Part shown: positions 17,421-24,389 of the stretch, piece by piece | How the letters are laid out: the number at the start of each line of letters is the position of its first letter | Position numbering within the stretch: the first letter of the stretch is position 1 | Origin: Lachnospiraceae bacterium | GTDB lineage: Bacteria > Bacillota > Clostridia > Lachnospirales > Lachnospiraceae | Reading direction: 5' to 3' | Length of the DNA: 34,102 nucleotides | NCBI GenBank assembly: GCA_910576385.1 | Contig: CAJTIR010000038.1 | Span: 1-34,102, forward strand | Made by a program: the position numbers and the translations under genes | The notes under the pieces: generated by a model | Databases searched by the model: none | What the model saw: only the letters and a program-made list of their open reading frames with translations | Told to the model about the DNA's origin: nothing

Positions 17421-18130
17421 ATGAAATGCAATGAAGAAGAGCAGATAAATATAGAAACCAGACAAACAAGCTGGGAAGAATTAAGCATATCCAATGATTT
17501 CCTGTTTGGGAAAGTCATGCAGAACCCGGAACTGTGTAAAGAATTACTGCAGAGGATTCTGCCAGATTTGGATATTGACCATGTGGAATATCCTGAACTA
17601 CAAAAGACAATAAAAGAGGATTTTGACGCAAAGGGTGTCCGCTTGGATGCAAAAGCGTTCCTGGATTACGTGGCAGGCAGACCATCAGAAGATACATTTG
17701 TGAAGAAGCTGAAACGTGCTGTGGAGAAAGCGAAGAAGAATCGGAAATGGAGGCATGAGTATATGACGTTGTTAATGCGTGACAGGGAAAATCGGAAAAT
17801 CGGAATGGAGGTTGGAATTTTAGGTACAGTATCTTCACTAAGGGATTTTAATATACCAGATGCCGAAATTTTTCAGAAGATACAAGAAAAATACAATCTT
17901 TCTCCCGAAGAAGCAGAACGCTACATGAAAACAGAAGCAGAGGCATGAATATATGACGTTGTTAATGCGTGACCAGGAGAATCAAAAAATTGGAGAAAAA
18001 CGTGGAGAAGATAAATTGGCTAAACTGATAATATTATTAAATGAAGATGGACGGTTATCTGATATTCTTAGAGTATCGCAGGATGAAGAATACCGTCAGG
18101 AACTTTATGAGGAATATCATATTATCTAAG
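17421..18130 (+). pseudogene. decayed Rpn-family (PD-(D/E)XK) nuclease gene
   Basis: The first open frame (17421-17948, 175 residues) starts like a clostridial Rpn/PDDEXK protein: SWEELSISNDFLFGKVMQNPELCKELLQRILP. It then jumps after KGVRLD directly to AKAFLDYVAGRPSEDTFVKKL, so the central part that should carry the catalytic Glu-x-Gln and flanking strands is missing. After the stop, a second copy of the segment at about 17751-17800 recurs at 17941-17990 in another frame and continues to a TAA near 18130 with a typical C-terminal tail (EDKLAKLIILLNEDG). Internal deletion plus a shifted partial duplication make this a remnant. The start has only a weak ribosome site. Confidence 0.75.
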
Positions 18131-18313
18131 GGCAGAAAGTTACAGGCAGAGCGTATCAAAATGTTCTGCCTTATTTGTATTTCATAGCTTTTAGAAAGAT
18201 AATCTTTTAAAAAGATTTGTATTTAAGCAATTTCGTATATGTCGTATTTTTTGTGGAAAGTGGAAGAGTAAAAGCATAGTGAGTGTATGGGATAAGGAAT
18301 GACTTTCATTTTT

Positions 18314-18643
18314 TTAGTTCATTTCATCTAAATAAACAGTACCCCAATCGCACATAGAGTCTAAGATGGGGGCAAGAGTATTGCCGAAATCTGTTAAAGA
18401 ATATTCTGTCTTGGGCGGAACGACAGCATAGACTTTTCTATTTATCAATCCGCTGTGCTCAAGTTCTCTTAGCTGCTCCGCCAGCATTTTATCAGTTGCT
18501 TTGGGGATTAATTTATGTAGTTCACTGTATCGTAAAGTTTTACCCATAAGATGCCACAGAATGACTGATTTATATTTTCCGCCAATCAAGTCAATGGTAG
18601 CTTCTATGGGACAGTTATAACTATTCTTACAATTTTTGCTCAT
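18314..18643 (-). CDS. HxlR-family transcriptional regulator
   Basis: A 109-residue winged-helix regulator of the HxlR/DUF24 family. The stretch NCPIEATIDLIGGKYKSVILWHL carries the conserved N-terminal cysteine that in YodB-type members senses electrophiles or diamide, followed by the recognition region LRYSELHKLIPKATDKMLAEQLRELE and the wing VPPKTEYSLTDFG. The ATG at 18643 is chosen because TTAGGAGAG precedes it; a longer form from 18694 would overlap a palindrome. It is divergent from the nitroreductase gene, a common regulator and target arrangement, so it probably represses that gene and itself. Confidence 0.9.
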   Translation of the reverse strand: MSKNCKNSYNCPIEATIDLIGGKYKSVILWHLMGKTLRYSELHKLIPKATDKMLAEQLRELEHSGLINRKVYAVVPPKTEYSLTDFGNTLAPILDSMCDWGTVYLDEMN

Positions 18644-18661
18644 AAAAATCTCTCCTAACTT

Positions 18662-18690
18662 ACTTTTTGGATAGTATCTACCTAAAAAGT
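18662..18690. promoter_or_regulatory. palindrome in the 5' region of the HxlR gene
   Basis: ACTTTTTGG at 18662-18670 and CCTAAAAAGT at 18681-18690 form an inverted repeat with one extra base, directly upstream of the ribosome site of the minus-strand HxlR gene. Two-fold symmetry and position suit an autoregulatory operator for a dimeric HxlR protein. Not proven. Confidence 0.4.
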
Positions 18691-18935
18691 GCATTCTTGT
18701 CTTTAGATTTGTTTAAGATATAATTATAGTATAGGGAAACCTAAAATACAAGTTTAATTACATTTGAGCTTCCCCATTTTATAAATTCATAGCAGCAAAA
18801 GGTTTTCATCACTTTGTGATGGAAACACTTTTGGCGCAAGATGTCTAGGCTGCCAAAGGCAGCAAGACCTTTTGGTACTGAACTATAGGTAATATAAAAA
18901 ATTGAGAAACTCAAATAACTACAGGAGGAATATTT
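18691..18935. other. divergent intergenic region with hairpins
   Basis: No gene is seen. A TAGG-GAAA-CCTA symmetry lies near 18734. A compact stem GCTGCC-AAA-GGCAGC occupies 18849-18863, and a stem around TTTCATCAC/GTGATGGAAA lies near 18804-18825. CCTTTTGGTACT near 18868 and GAAACTCAAA near 18907 recur, in the same order, in the region after the SCP2-like gene. Confidence 0.4.
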
Positions 18936-19454
18936 ATGAACTTTTTAGAAATTGCGAAATCACGTTACTCTGTCCGTGATTACAAGCGCAAAAAGGTAGA
19001 ACCAGAAAAGCTGGAAAAGATTTTATTAGCTGCTCATGTAGCGCCAACGGCGGCAAATTTACAACCGGTGCGCCTTATTGTTGTGCAGGAGGATGAAGGA
19101 CTGAACAAAATCGGAAAAGCGGCTAATATTTATGGAGCGCCACTGGCAATCATCGTTTGCTCTGAACATAGCAAAGCATGGACTCGACCATATGATAACA
19201 AAAAAACGGTTGATATAGACGCGTCAATCCTTACAGACCATATGATGATGCAAGCAACTGAGTTAGGATTGGGATCTGTATGGATATACTATTTTAAGAG
19301 TGATGTGATCAGACAGGAATTTAGGCTTCCAGATACCCTTGAGCCAATTAATATTTTAGCAGTAGGATATGCAGAGGGAAGCCCTGCCGACCCGGAACGT
19401 CATGCCACACAGCGTATTCCTTTGAAGGAGTTGGTTTACTATGAAAAGCTGTAA
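18936..19454 (+). CDS. nitroreductase family protein
   Basis: A 172-residue FMN-dependent nitroreductase-fold protein. The N-terminus FLEIAKSRYSVRDYK holds the FMN-phosphate-binding Arg-Ser-x-R pattern; APTAANLQPVR is the second flavin contact; ILTDHMMMQATELGLGSVWI and ILAVGYAEGSPA match the dimer and flavin motifs near the C-terminus. Such enzymes reduce nitro compounds, quinones or unsaturated substrates with NAD(P)H. An ACAGGAGGAA ribosome site lies before the ATG. Divergent HxlR regulator suggests induction by reactive electrophiles or nitro-compounds. Ends at a strong terminator. Substrate unknown. Confidence 0.93.
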   Translation: MNFLEIAKSRYSVRDYKRKKVEPEKLEKILLAAHVAPTAANLQPVRLIVVQEDEGLNKIGKAANIYGAPLAIIVCSEHSKAWTRPYDNKKTVDIDASILTDHMMMQATELGLGSVWIYYFKSDVIRQEFRLPDTLEPINILAVGYAEGSPADPERHATQRIPLKELVYYEKL

Positions 19455-19476
19455 ATAGTTGCCGCCAATCATCAGG

Positions 19477-19504
19477 CAAAAAAGGTGACTATTCACCTTT
19501 TTTG
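19477..19504. terminator. bidirectional terminator after the nitroreductase
   Basis: CAAAAAAGGTGA pairs perfectly with TCACCTTTTTTG around a CTAT loop. T-runs are present within the stem on both strands, so it can serve both the nitroreductase gene and the convergent second HxlR gene. Confidence 0.85.
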
Positions 19505-19532
19505 CAACGCCCCCTGTCTTTTTGAGAAAGAA

Positions 19533-19865
19533 TTATTGTGTGCGGAGATTTTCTTCTCCCCATTGTTTCATATGTTCAAATACAGGAATGAAACTTTCCC
19601 CCAAGTCAGTTAGGTGATATTCCACATGGGGAGGGACTTCGTTGTAATCATGGCGGGTAATGAAGCCGTCTGCTTCTAATTCACGAAGCTGCTTTGTCAA
19701 GCTTGAATCTGTAATATCACCAATATGTCTGCGAAGTTCCCCAAAACGGTGTATATTTTGAAAGGCGATATAATATATAATTTCGATTTTCCATTTGCCG
19801 CCTAAAATTTTCTGTATAGTAGAAACTGTCTTGCAGCGTTCGATGGATAATGTGCTTTTTTTCAT
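19533..19865 (-). CDS. HxlR-family transcriptional regulator (second copy)
   Basis: A 110-residue winged-helix HxlR protein. ERCKTVSTIQKILGGKWKIEIIYYIA contains the conserved N-terminal cysteine and the GGKWK motif; RFGELRRHIGDITDSSLTKQLRELEADGFI is the DNA-recognition part and VPPHVEYHLTDLGES the wing. The ATG at 19865 lies eight bases after AAGGAG. It is only moderately similar to the other HxlR protein at 18.3-18.6 kb, so this is not a recent duplication. Divergent from the radical SAM and broken MATE genes, which are its likely targets; a palindrome overlaps the -35 of their promoter. Confidence 0.9.
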   Translation of the reverse strand: MKKSTLSIERCKTVSTIQKILGGKWKIEIIYYIAFQNIHRFGELRRHIGDITDSSLTKQLRELEADGFITRHDYNEVPPHVEYHLTDLGESFIPVFEHMKQWGEENLRTQ

Positions 19866-20007
19866 TGCTGCCACTCCTTTTTCAAATACACTCTAGCACA
19901 CTAATTAATTTATGTACACATTATATTTGAATTCTCCATTTTTTATTTGTTTATTATAGTACAAAATAGGAAAAATCGAAATACATTATGGCATTGATAC
20001 TACAAAA

Positions 20008-20046
20008 AAGTACAGTACTTGTAAAAACATGGTATAAAAGTATAAT
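20008..20046 (+). promoter_or_regulatory. promoter with overlapping palindromic operator
   Basis: TTGTAA at 20019-20024 and TATAAT at 20041-20046 with 16 bases between them form a good promoter for the radical SAM gene. A perfect inverted repeat AAGTAC-A-GTACTT at 20008-20020 touches the -35 element. The divergent HxlR protein is the obvious candidate to bind it. Confidence 0.6.
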
Positions 20047-20063
20047 GAGTATAAATAAAAAAT

Positions 20064-20137
20064 CACCATATGCGTATACCTGTTTGTTATAAGCATCGCA
20101 GGAAAAAGGACATATCCTGTGGGTATTTTATATGGTG
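20064..20137 (+). ncRNA. folded leader of the radical SAM transcript, candidate cis-regulatory RNA
   Basis: Nested complementarity can be seen: CACCATAT (20064-20071) with ATATGGTG (20130-20137), TATACC (20075-20080) with GGTAT (20122-20126), and an inner stem CAGGA (20099-20103) with TCCTG (20115-20119). The promoter at 20019-20046 would place the whole structure in the 5' untranslated region of the gene at 20174. It matches no riboswitch class I know. It may instead reflect DNA operator symmetry. Confidence 0.35.
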
Positions 20138-20173
20138 TAAGAATATACTGGAAACACGGAAGGAGAAGTATTT

Positions 20174-21073
20174 ATGCACTACACAGGAACAATTTGGCGG
20201 CCACCATACGAAGCGGCATCATTGCTATTAGAGGTAACGGCAGGCTGTACGCATCATAAATGCAAGTTTTGTACGTTATACAATGATTTGCCGTTCAATT
20301 TCAGAATGTCTCCTATGGAGAATATTGAGGATGATTTACAAGAGATGAAAAGAGCAATCAAGAATCAAGACAGCGAGGCTGCCAACCGAGTGTTTTTAAC
20401 AGGAGCGAATCCATTCGTATTGTCTTATGACAAATTGATTGCCATTGCAGAGCGAATCCATAAATATCTTCCTTCGGTAAATTCTATTGGCTCATTTGCC
20501 AGAATTACAGATATTATGCCTAAAACGGATGGAGAGCTTGCCAGACTGCGTGCTTTTGGGTACGATGGTCTGACGATTGGAATAGAAACAGGAGACGACA
20601 AAGCTCTGCGGTTTATGAACAAGGGATATACTTCGGCGGACATCATTGAGCAATGTCAAAGATTAGATACAGCAGGTATTCATTATAGTTTCTTTTACTT
20701 GGTAAGTATTTCTGGAGCAGGCCGTGGAGAAATCGGAGCAAAATTGACAGCTAATTTATGCAATCAGATACATCCTACACTCATTGGAGCGAATATGCTT
20801 ACAATTTATCCCGACTCTGAACTTTATGCCGAGATACAGCGTGGGAACTGGCGAGAGGAAGGCGAACTTGAAAAATACAAAGAAATACGGACACTCATTG
20901 AAAATTTGCAGATACCAACAGTATTTGCGGCAATGGGGGCTTCCAATGCGTATCAGTTTTATGGGCGGCTTCCAAAAGACAAGAAAAAGCTGCTGCTATT
21001 TCTCGATGAAATTATAGGAAATGTCAGCGAAGAAGAATTACGGCGGTATCGAAAAAGTGTCCATCATTTGTAA
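20174..21073 (+). CDS. radical SAM protein, unknown specificity
   Basis: A 299-residue radical SAM enzyme. The iron-sulfur cluster cysteines are in TAGCTHHKCKFCTLY, and the remaining barrel motifs follow: FLTGANPFVLSYDKL, GSFARITDI, GYDGLTIGIETGDDKALRFMNKGY, and SFFYLVSISGAGRG. The N-terminus IWRPPYEAASLLLEVTAGC is typical of a clostridial subfamily without known reaction. It has no extra C-terminal cluster domain. AAGGAGAAG precedes the ATG. It is transcribed from the promoter near 20019-20046 and is followed at once by a broken MATE transporter gene, suggesting an original two-gene operon under the divergent HxlR regulator. Confidence 0.9.
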   Translation: MHYTGTIWRPPYEAASLLLEVTAGCTHHKCKFCTLYNDLPFNFRMSPMENIEDDLQEMKRAIKNQDSEAANRVFLTGANPFVLSYDKLIAIAERIHKYLPSVNSIGSFARITDIMPKTDGELARLRAFGYDGLTIGIETGDDKALRFMNKGYTSADIIEQCQRLDTAGIHYSFFYLVSISGAGRGEIGAKLTANLCNQIHPTLIGANMLTIYPDSELYAEIQRGNWREEGELEKYKEIRTLIENLQIPTVFAAMGASNAYQFYGRLPKDKKKLLLFLDEIIGNVSEEELRRYRKSVHHL

Positions 21074-21883
21074 TAAAAGAGATTCCTTTGGTCAGTTCAC
21101 TCTACAATATTGTAGATCAGATTTTTATTGGTCAGGGGGTAGGATATCTTGGAAATGCTGCAACCAATGTTTTTTATCCATTCTCTACAATTTGTCTGGC
21201 AATTTCTTTGTTGATTGGAATCGGCAGCGATGGAATCAGGGAATGGTATAACCCTGATGGTGATTTTCGGACTTGCTTATCTGTTAATTGGGGAAAGTAT
21301 GTTGACACAACTTTTGAAATTGTCTGGAGCCACAAAAGAGGTGTTTTTCTTTGCACAACAGTATGCCGGTATTATCTTAGTGGGAATGCCGTTTCTAATT
21401 ATAACAAATATGATGATAGACGCTATAGTAAATACCATTCTTGTAATGAAAACAAATGCGATTATTCTTGCTATAGTTGTTGGAATATCACAAGGGGTTC
21501 AACCAATTATAGGCTTTAATTATGGGGCAGAACAATATGCGCGCATGCGGGAAGCATATCTGCCTGCCATAAAATGGAATATGATTGTTTCTACAATTGG
21601 TTTTTTCCTGTTACAATGTTTTCCGCAGCAAATCATTTCTCTGTTTGGAGATGGAGACAAGCTGTATCTTGAATTTGCAGTTCTTTTTATGCGCATTTAT
21701 CTTTTTATTTTGATGCTCCCTCTTAGGTTTGGAATTATGGGGGTATTATTTGCAGGACCTATTGCCGATTTTGCAGCATTTATACTGTCTGTTGTATTGG
21801 TAAGCAAGGAATTAAGAAAGCAGAAAATAATTTCACAGAAGAAAAATTCTCTAAATATTAGAAAGCAGCCAGACACAAAATAA
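21074..21883 (+). pseudogene. MATE-family efflux transporter, degraded
   Basis: Two overlapping frames carry pieces of one MATE transporter. The first (to about 21240) gives PLVSSLYNIVDQIFIGQGVGYLGNAATNVFYPF, with the classic VDQIFIG motif. The second (from about 21215) continues with LLKLSGATKEVFFFAQQYAG, then jumps from MIDAIVNTILVMKTN to ISQGVQPIIGFNYGAEQYARM and ends with IMGVLFAGPIADFAAFILSVVL. The N-terminus is missing, at least one frameshift is present near 21220-21240, and internal segments of several helices are absent; the total is well below the usual 440-460 residues. It is not functional as read. Confidence 0.82.
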
Positions 21884-22055
21884 AATAGGAGAATAATGTT
21901 TTATCTAATTTTCCTGTCACACGGACAAGAAAACATTGTCTAAATAAATATACGGATAAAACTTTGCTTTGAAGTGCTGCAAGGTTGGTTGGAGCTGGCT
22001 GTGTCCTGCTGTATTTCCGTATAAAATAGAATCTGCGCTTCAGAAAAGAGGAACT

Positions 22056-22898
22056 ATGAACCAGTTCACAAACGAAGAGTTATTTGAGTTAATTCAGAAA
22101 GCCACAGCGGGAGACAAGAAAGCACTGGAAACCGTTCTTGTGAGCGTGCAGGATTTGGTATTCAATCTTTCCCTTCGTATGCTGGGAACCTTTCCAGATG
22201 CAGAAGATGCGACACAGGATATCCTGCTCAAAATCATTACCCACTTATCCTCATTTAAGGGAGAGAGTTCATTTTCAACCTGGGTATTTAGTATCGCCTC
22301 CAATCATCTGAAAAATTATAAGAAGCATATGTTTGCAAAATTCCCGCTCAGCTTTGAATTTTATGGAGAGGATATTAAAAACGCAAAAATTAGTGATGTG
22401 CCGGATCTGACACAGAATGTGGAACAGTCTATTTTGGCGGAAGAACTCAAACTTTCCTGTACCAATGTAATGCTGCAGTGTTTGGATGCCGAAAGCCGCT
22501 GTGTCTTTATTCTTGGTACGATGTTCAAGGTTGACAGCAGAATTGCCGGAGATATTCTGGGAATTACGCCAGAGGCATACCGTCAGCGTCTTTCAAGGGT
22601 CCGAAAGAAGGTAGCAGATTTCTTGAAGGAATACTGTGGCGAATACGGAAACGGGACATGTCACTGTGCGGACCGAGTAAACTATGCCATTCAAAACCGC
22701 AGAATCAATCCCGCACACCTGGATTTTACCACAGCTGTGCCAAAAGAAATGCTTAAAGTCAAGGAAGCGATGGAGGAGATTGATGGAATATCCCATGAAT
22801 TTTCCTTCTGCAAAACTTACCAATCTCCGGGAAGTTTGAAAAAGTTTATTGAAGATTTTCTAAACGGTCCTTCTTTTTCAATTGTGGGAAATGCGTAG
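22056..22898 (+). CDS. ECF-type RNA polymerase sigma factor with C-terminal extension
   Basis: A 280-residue sigma-70-family factor. Region 2 (about residues 25-92) includes LRMLGTFPDAEDATQDILLKI and STWVFSIASNHLKNYKK; region 4 (about 130-190) has the helix-turn-helix VDSRIAGDILGITPEAYRQRLSRVRKKV. The next 90 residues are an extension with CHCADRVNYAIQNRRINPAHLDF, a possible metal or redox site, and end with LKKFIEDFL. No anti-sigma gene lies next to it, so the extension may control activity itself. The ATG at 22056 follows AAGAGGAAC; the longer frame from 21969 lacks a ribosome site. The downstream DUF2461 gene starts 12 bases after the stop and is co-transcribed. Confidence 0.9.
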   Translation: MNQFTNEELFELIQKATAGDKKALETVLVSVQDLVFNLSLRMLGTFPDAEDATQDILLKIITHLSSFKGESSFSTWVFSIASNHLKNYKKHMFAKFPLSFEFYGEDIKNAKISDVPDLTQNVEQSILAEELKLSCTNVMLQCLDAESRCVFILGTMFKVDSRIAGDILGITPEAYRQRLSRVRKKVADFLKEYCGEYGNGTCHCADRVNYAIQNRRINPAHLDFTTAVPKEMLKVKEAMEEIDGISHEFSFCKTYQSPGSLKKFIEDFLNGPSFSIVGNA

Positions 22899-22910
22899 GA
22901 GGTGCGAGCA

Positions 22911-23594
22911 ATGAACATGAATTTAATTTTGAAATACCTGACTGATTTGAGCCAGAATAATAATCGGGAATGGTATCATGCACATAAAGCGGAAAACAAA
23001 GAGGCAAATACGCAGTTTGAAGAATTGATTCAGAAGTTAATCCTGGGTATTGGGGAATTTGACAGCAGTATTCTGCATAACCAACCAAAGGCTCTCACCT
23101 TTAAACTGGTACGAGATACTCGGTTTAGCCATGATAAATCCCCATACAATCCAGCGTTCCGCGCGCATATTTCTTCGAAAGGAAAACTGCCGATTCCTGT
23201 TGGTTATTATCTGATGATTAAACCGAACGGTCAGTCTTTCCTTGGCGGCGGTTTATTTGCAAGTATGTTTAAGGACGCAACGACCAGGATCCGCGGCTAT
23301 ATAACAGAACATGGCGAAGAATTTGAAAAAATCATCCATGCGCCAGAGTTTCAAAAATATTTTACGGTTCAGGGGACATCGCTCAAGAATGTTCCTGTTG
23401 GATATGACAAAGAGCATCCGCAGGCAGAATACTTAAAGTTCAAAAGCTGGTATCTGGAATATCCGTTAAAAGATGAGGATTTGCTTGATGAGCAAATATT
23501 TATAACAGAAGCGATAAAGCTGTTCCGTATTATGAAACCATTCAACGATTATTTGAACCAGGCGCTGGATGGATTCCAAATGCCGACAAGGTAA
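22911..23594 (+). CDS. DUF2461 / TIGR02453 family protein
   Basis: A 227-residue member of the DUF2461 family. The hallmarks are LKYLTDLSQNNNREWYHAHK at the N-terminus, KLVRDTRFSHDKSPYNPAFRAHIS, the GYYLMIKPNGQSFLGGGLF strand pair, and a C-terminal LFRIMKPFNDYLNQAL. Members are widespread and uncharacterised; a role in DNA or nucleic acid metabolism has not been shown to my knowledge. The ATG at 22911 lies six bases after TAGGAGGTG. It follows the ECF sigma gene by 12 bases and ends before a terminator at 23.7 kb, so the pair is one operon. Confidence 0.9.
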   Translation: MNMNLILKYLTDLSQNNNREWYHAHKAENKEANTQFEELIQKLILGIGEFDSSILHNQPKALTFKLVRDTRFSHDKSPYNPAFRAHISSKGKLPIPVGYYLMIKPNGQSFLGGGLFASMFKDATTRIRGYITEHGEEFEKIIHAPEFQKYFTVQGTSLKNVPVGYDKEHPQAEYLKFKSWYLEYPLKDEDLLDEQIFITEAIKLFRIMKPFNDYLNQALDGFQMPTR

Positions 23595-23692
23595 AGCTGT
23601 TCTCCGGTTGATTATGATAGACGGCAGGCATGTTCATCAAGAAAGCGATCTTGAATGCAAAAAATTCATATGGCAGTGAAAAAACAGATTTG

Positions 23693-23737
23693 AACACCCC
23701 TAGTTGTGATTAGAAATTCATGACTAAGGGTGTTTTT
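23693..23737 (+). terminator. intrinsic terminator of the sigma factor operon
   Basis: AACACCCCTAGT pairs with ACTAAGGGTGTT over twelve positions with one mismatch around an 18-base loop, ending in a run of five T. It lies in the 313-base gap between the DUF2461 gene and perR; the rest of that gap holds the perR promoter and no gene. Confidence 0.75.
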
Positions 23738-23834
23738 GTGGTTCTTATTGATTTTTATCTTATGAAACATAGGAAGATTTTAGATTATGTACCAAATCTA
23801 TTTATACAAAAGGAAATTAATGTAAATAATTTTC

Positions 23835-23862
23835 TTGACAATATTTTTTTACATGTTAGAAT
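23835..23862 (+). promoter_or_regulatory. promoter of the PerR-like gene
   Basis: A perfect TTGACA at 23835-23840 and TAGAAT at 23857-23862, 16 bases apart, with an extended TG before the -10. A strong sigma-A promoter, 46 bases before the ATG. Confidence 0.75.
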
Positions 23863-23875
23863 TAATATAAAAAAA

Positions 23876-23890
23876 TTAGAATAATTCTAA
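23876..23890. promoter_or_regulatory. Per/Fur-box palindrome
   Basis: TTAGAATAATTCTAA is a perfect 7-1-7 inverted repeat, very close to the PerR box TTATAATNATTATAA. It covers the region just after the expected transcription start of the Fur-family gene, so bound repressor would block its own transcription. A second imperfect copy (TTAGAATTAATATAA, 23856-23870) overlaps the -10. Confidence 0.75.
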
Positions 23891-23907
23891 AAATGAGAGG
23901 GAAGTGA

Positions 23908-24288
23908 ATGACAAAATATGAGGAAAAAATATATAATATAATTAACACGTCTACGGAACATTTGACAGTAGAACAAATATATGCTGAACTTAAAAAAGAG
24001 TATCCGAAAGTTGTTTTGGCAACAGTCTATAATAATGTGAATAAGCTATGGAAAGCCAGGCTGATTCGCAAAGTATCTATTGAAAATATGTCAGACAGAT
24101 ATGACCGGATTGTTAAGCATGACCATTTGATTTGTCAAAGGTGCAGTAAACTGACGGACATCTCGTTTGAAGATTTGACTGCTTCTCTACGTGAACAAAT
24201 GGGTGAAGAATTTCTGTCATATGATTTGAAAGTATTTTATATATGTCCAGAATGTCGAGAGCGTGAAAAAAATCGTAAGCACACATAA
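23908..24288 (+). CDS. perR: Fur-family regulator, PerR-like
   Basis: A 126-residue metalloregulator. The DNA-binding half has HLTVEQIYAELKKEYPKVVLATVYNNVNKL; the metal half has YDRIVKHDHLICQRCSKL, with the Asp and the two His that match the PerR regulatory iron/manganese site, then CPEC, so both CxxC pairs of the structural zinc site are present. In PerR, peroxide oxidises the site histidines and releases the DNA. Promoter, autoregulatory palindrome and GAGAGGGAAG ribosome site are all visible. PerR is favoured over Fur or Zur by the TTAGAAT box and the HDH motif; the call is likely but the sensing metal needs experiment. A chemoreceptor gene follows about 100 bases later. Confidence 0.8.
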   Translation: MTKYEEKIYNIINTSTEHLTVEQIYAELKKEYPKVVLATVYNNVNKLWKARLIRKVSIENMSDRYDRIVKHDHLICQRCSKLTDISFEDLTASLREQMGEEFLSYDLKVFYICPECREREKNRKHT

Positions 24289-24389
24289 AGTCAGAAATGG
24301 TGTGGATTTTTTGTTGTGCAGAGGATGAGGACTACAAGAAGAATATATCTACAGAAAAATATAAAAAATTCATTAAAAAGAGGATGGCT

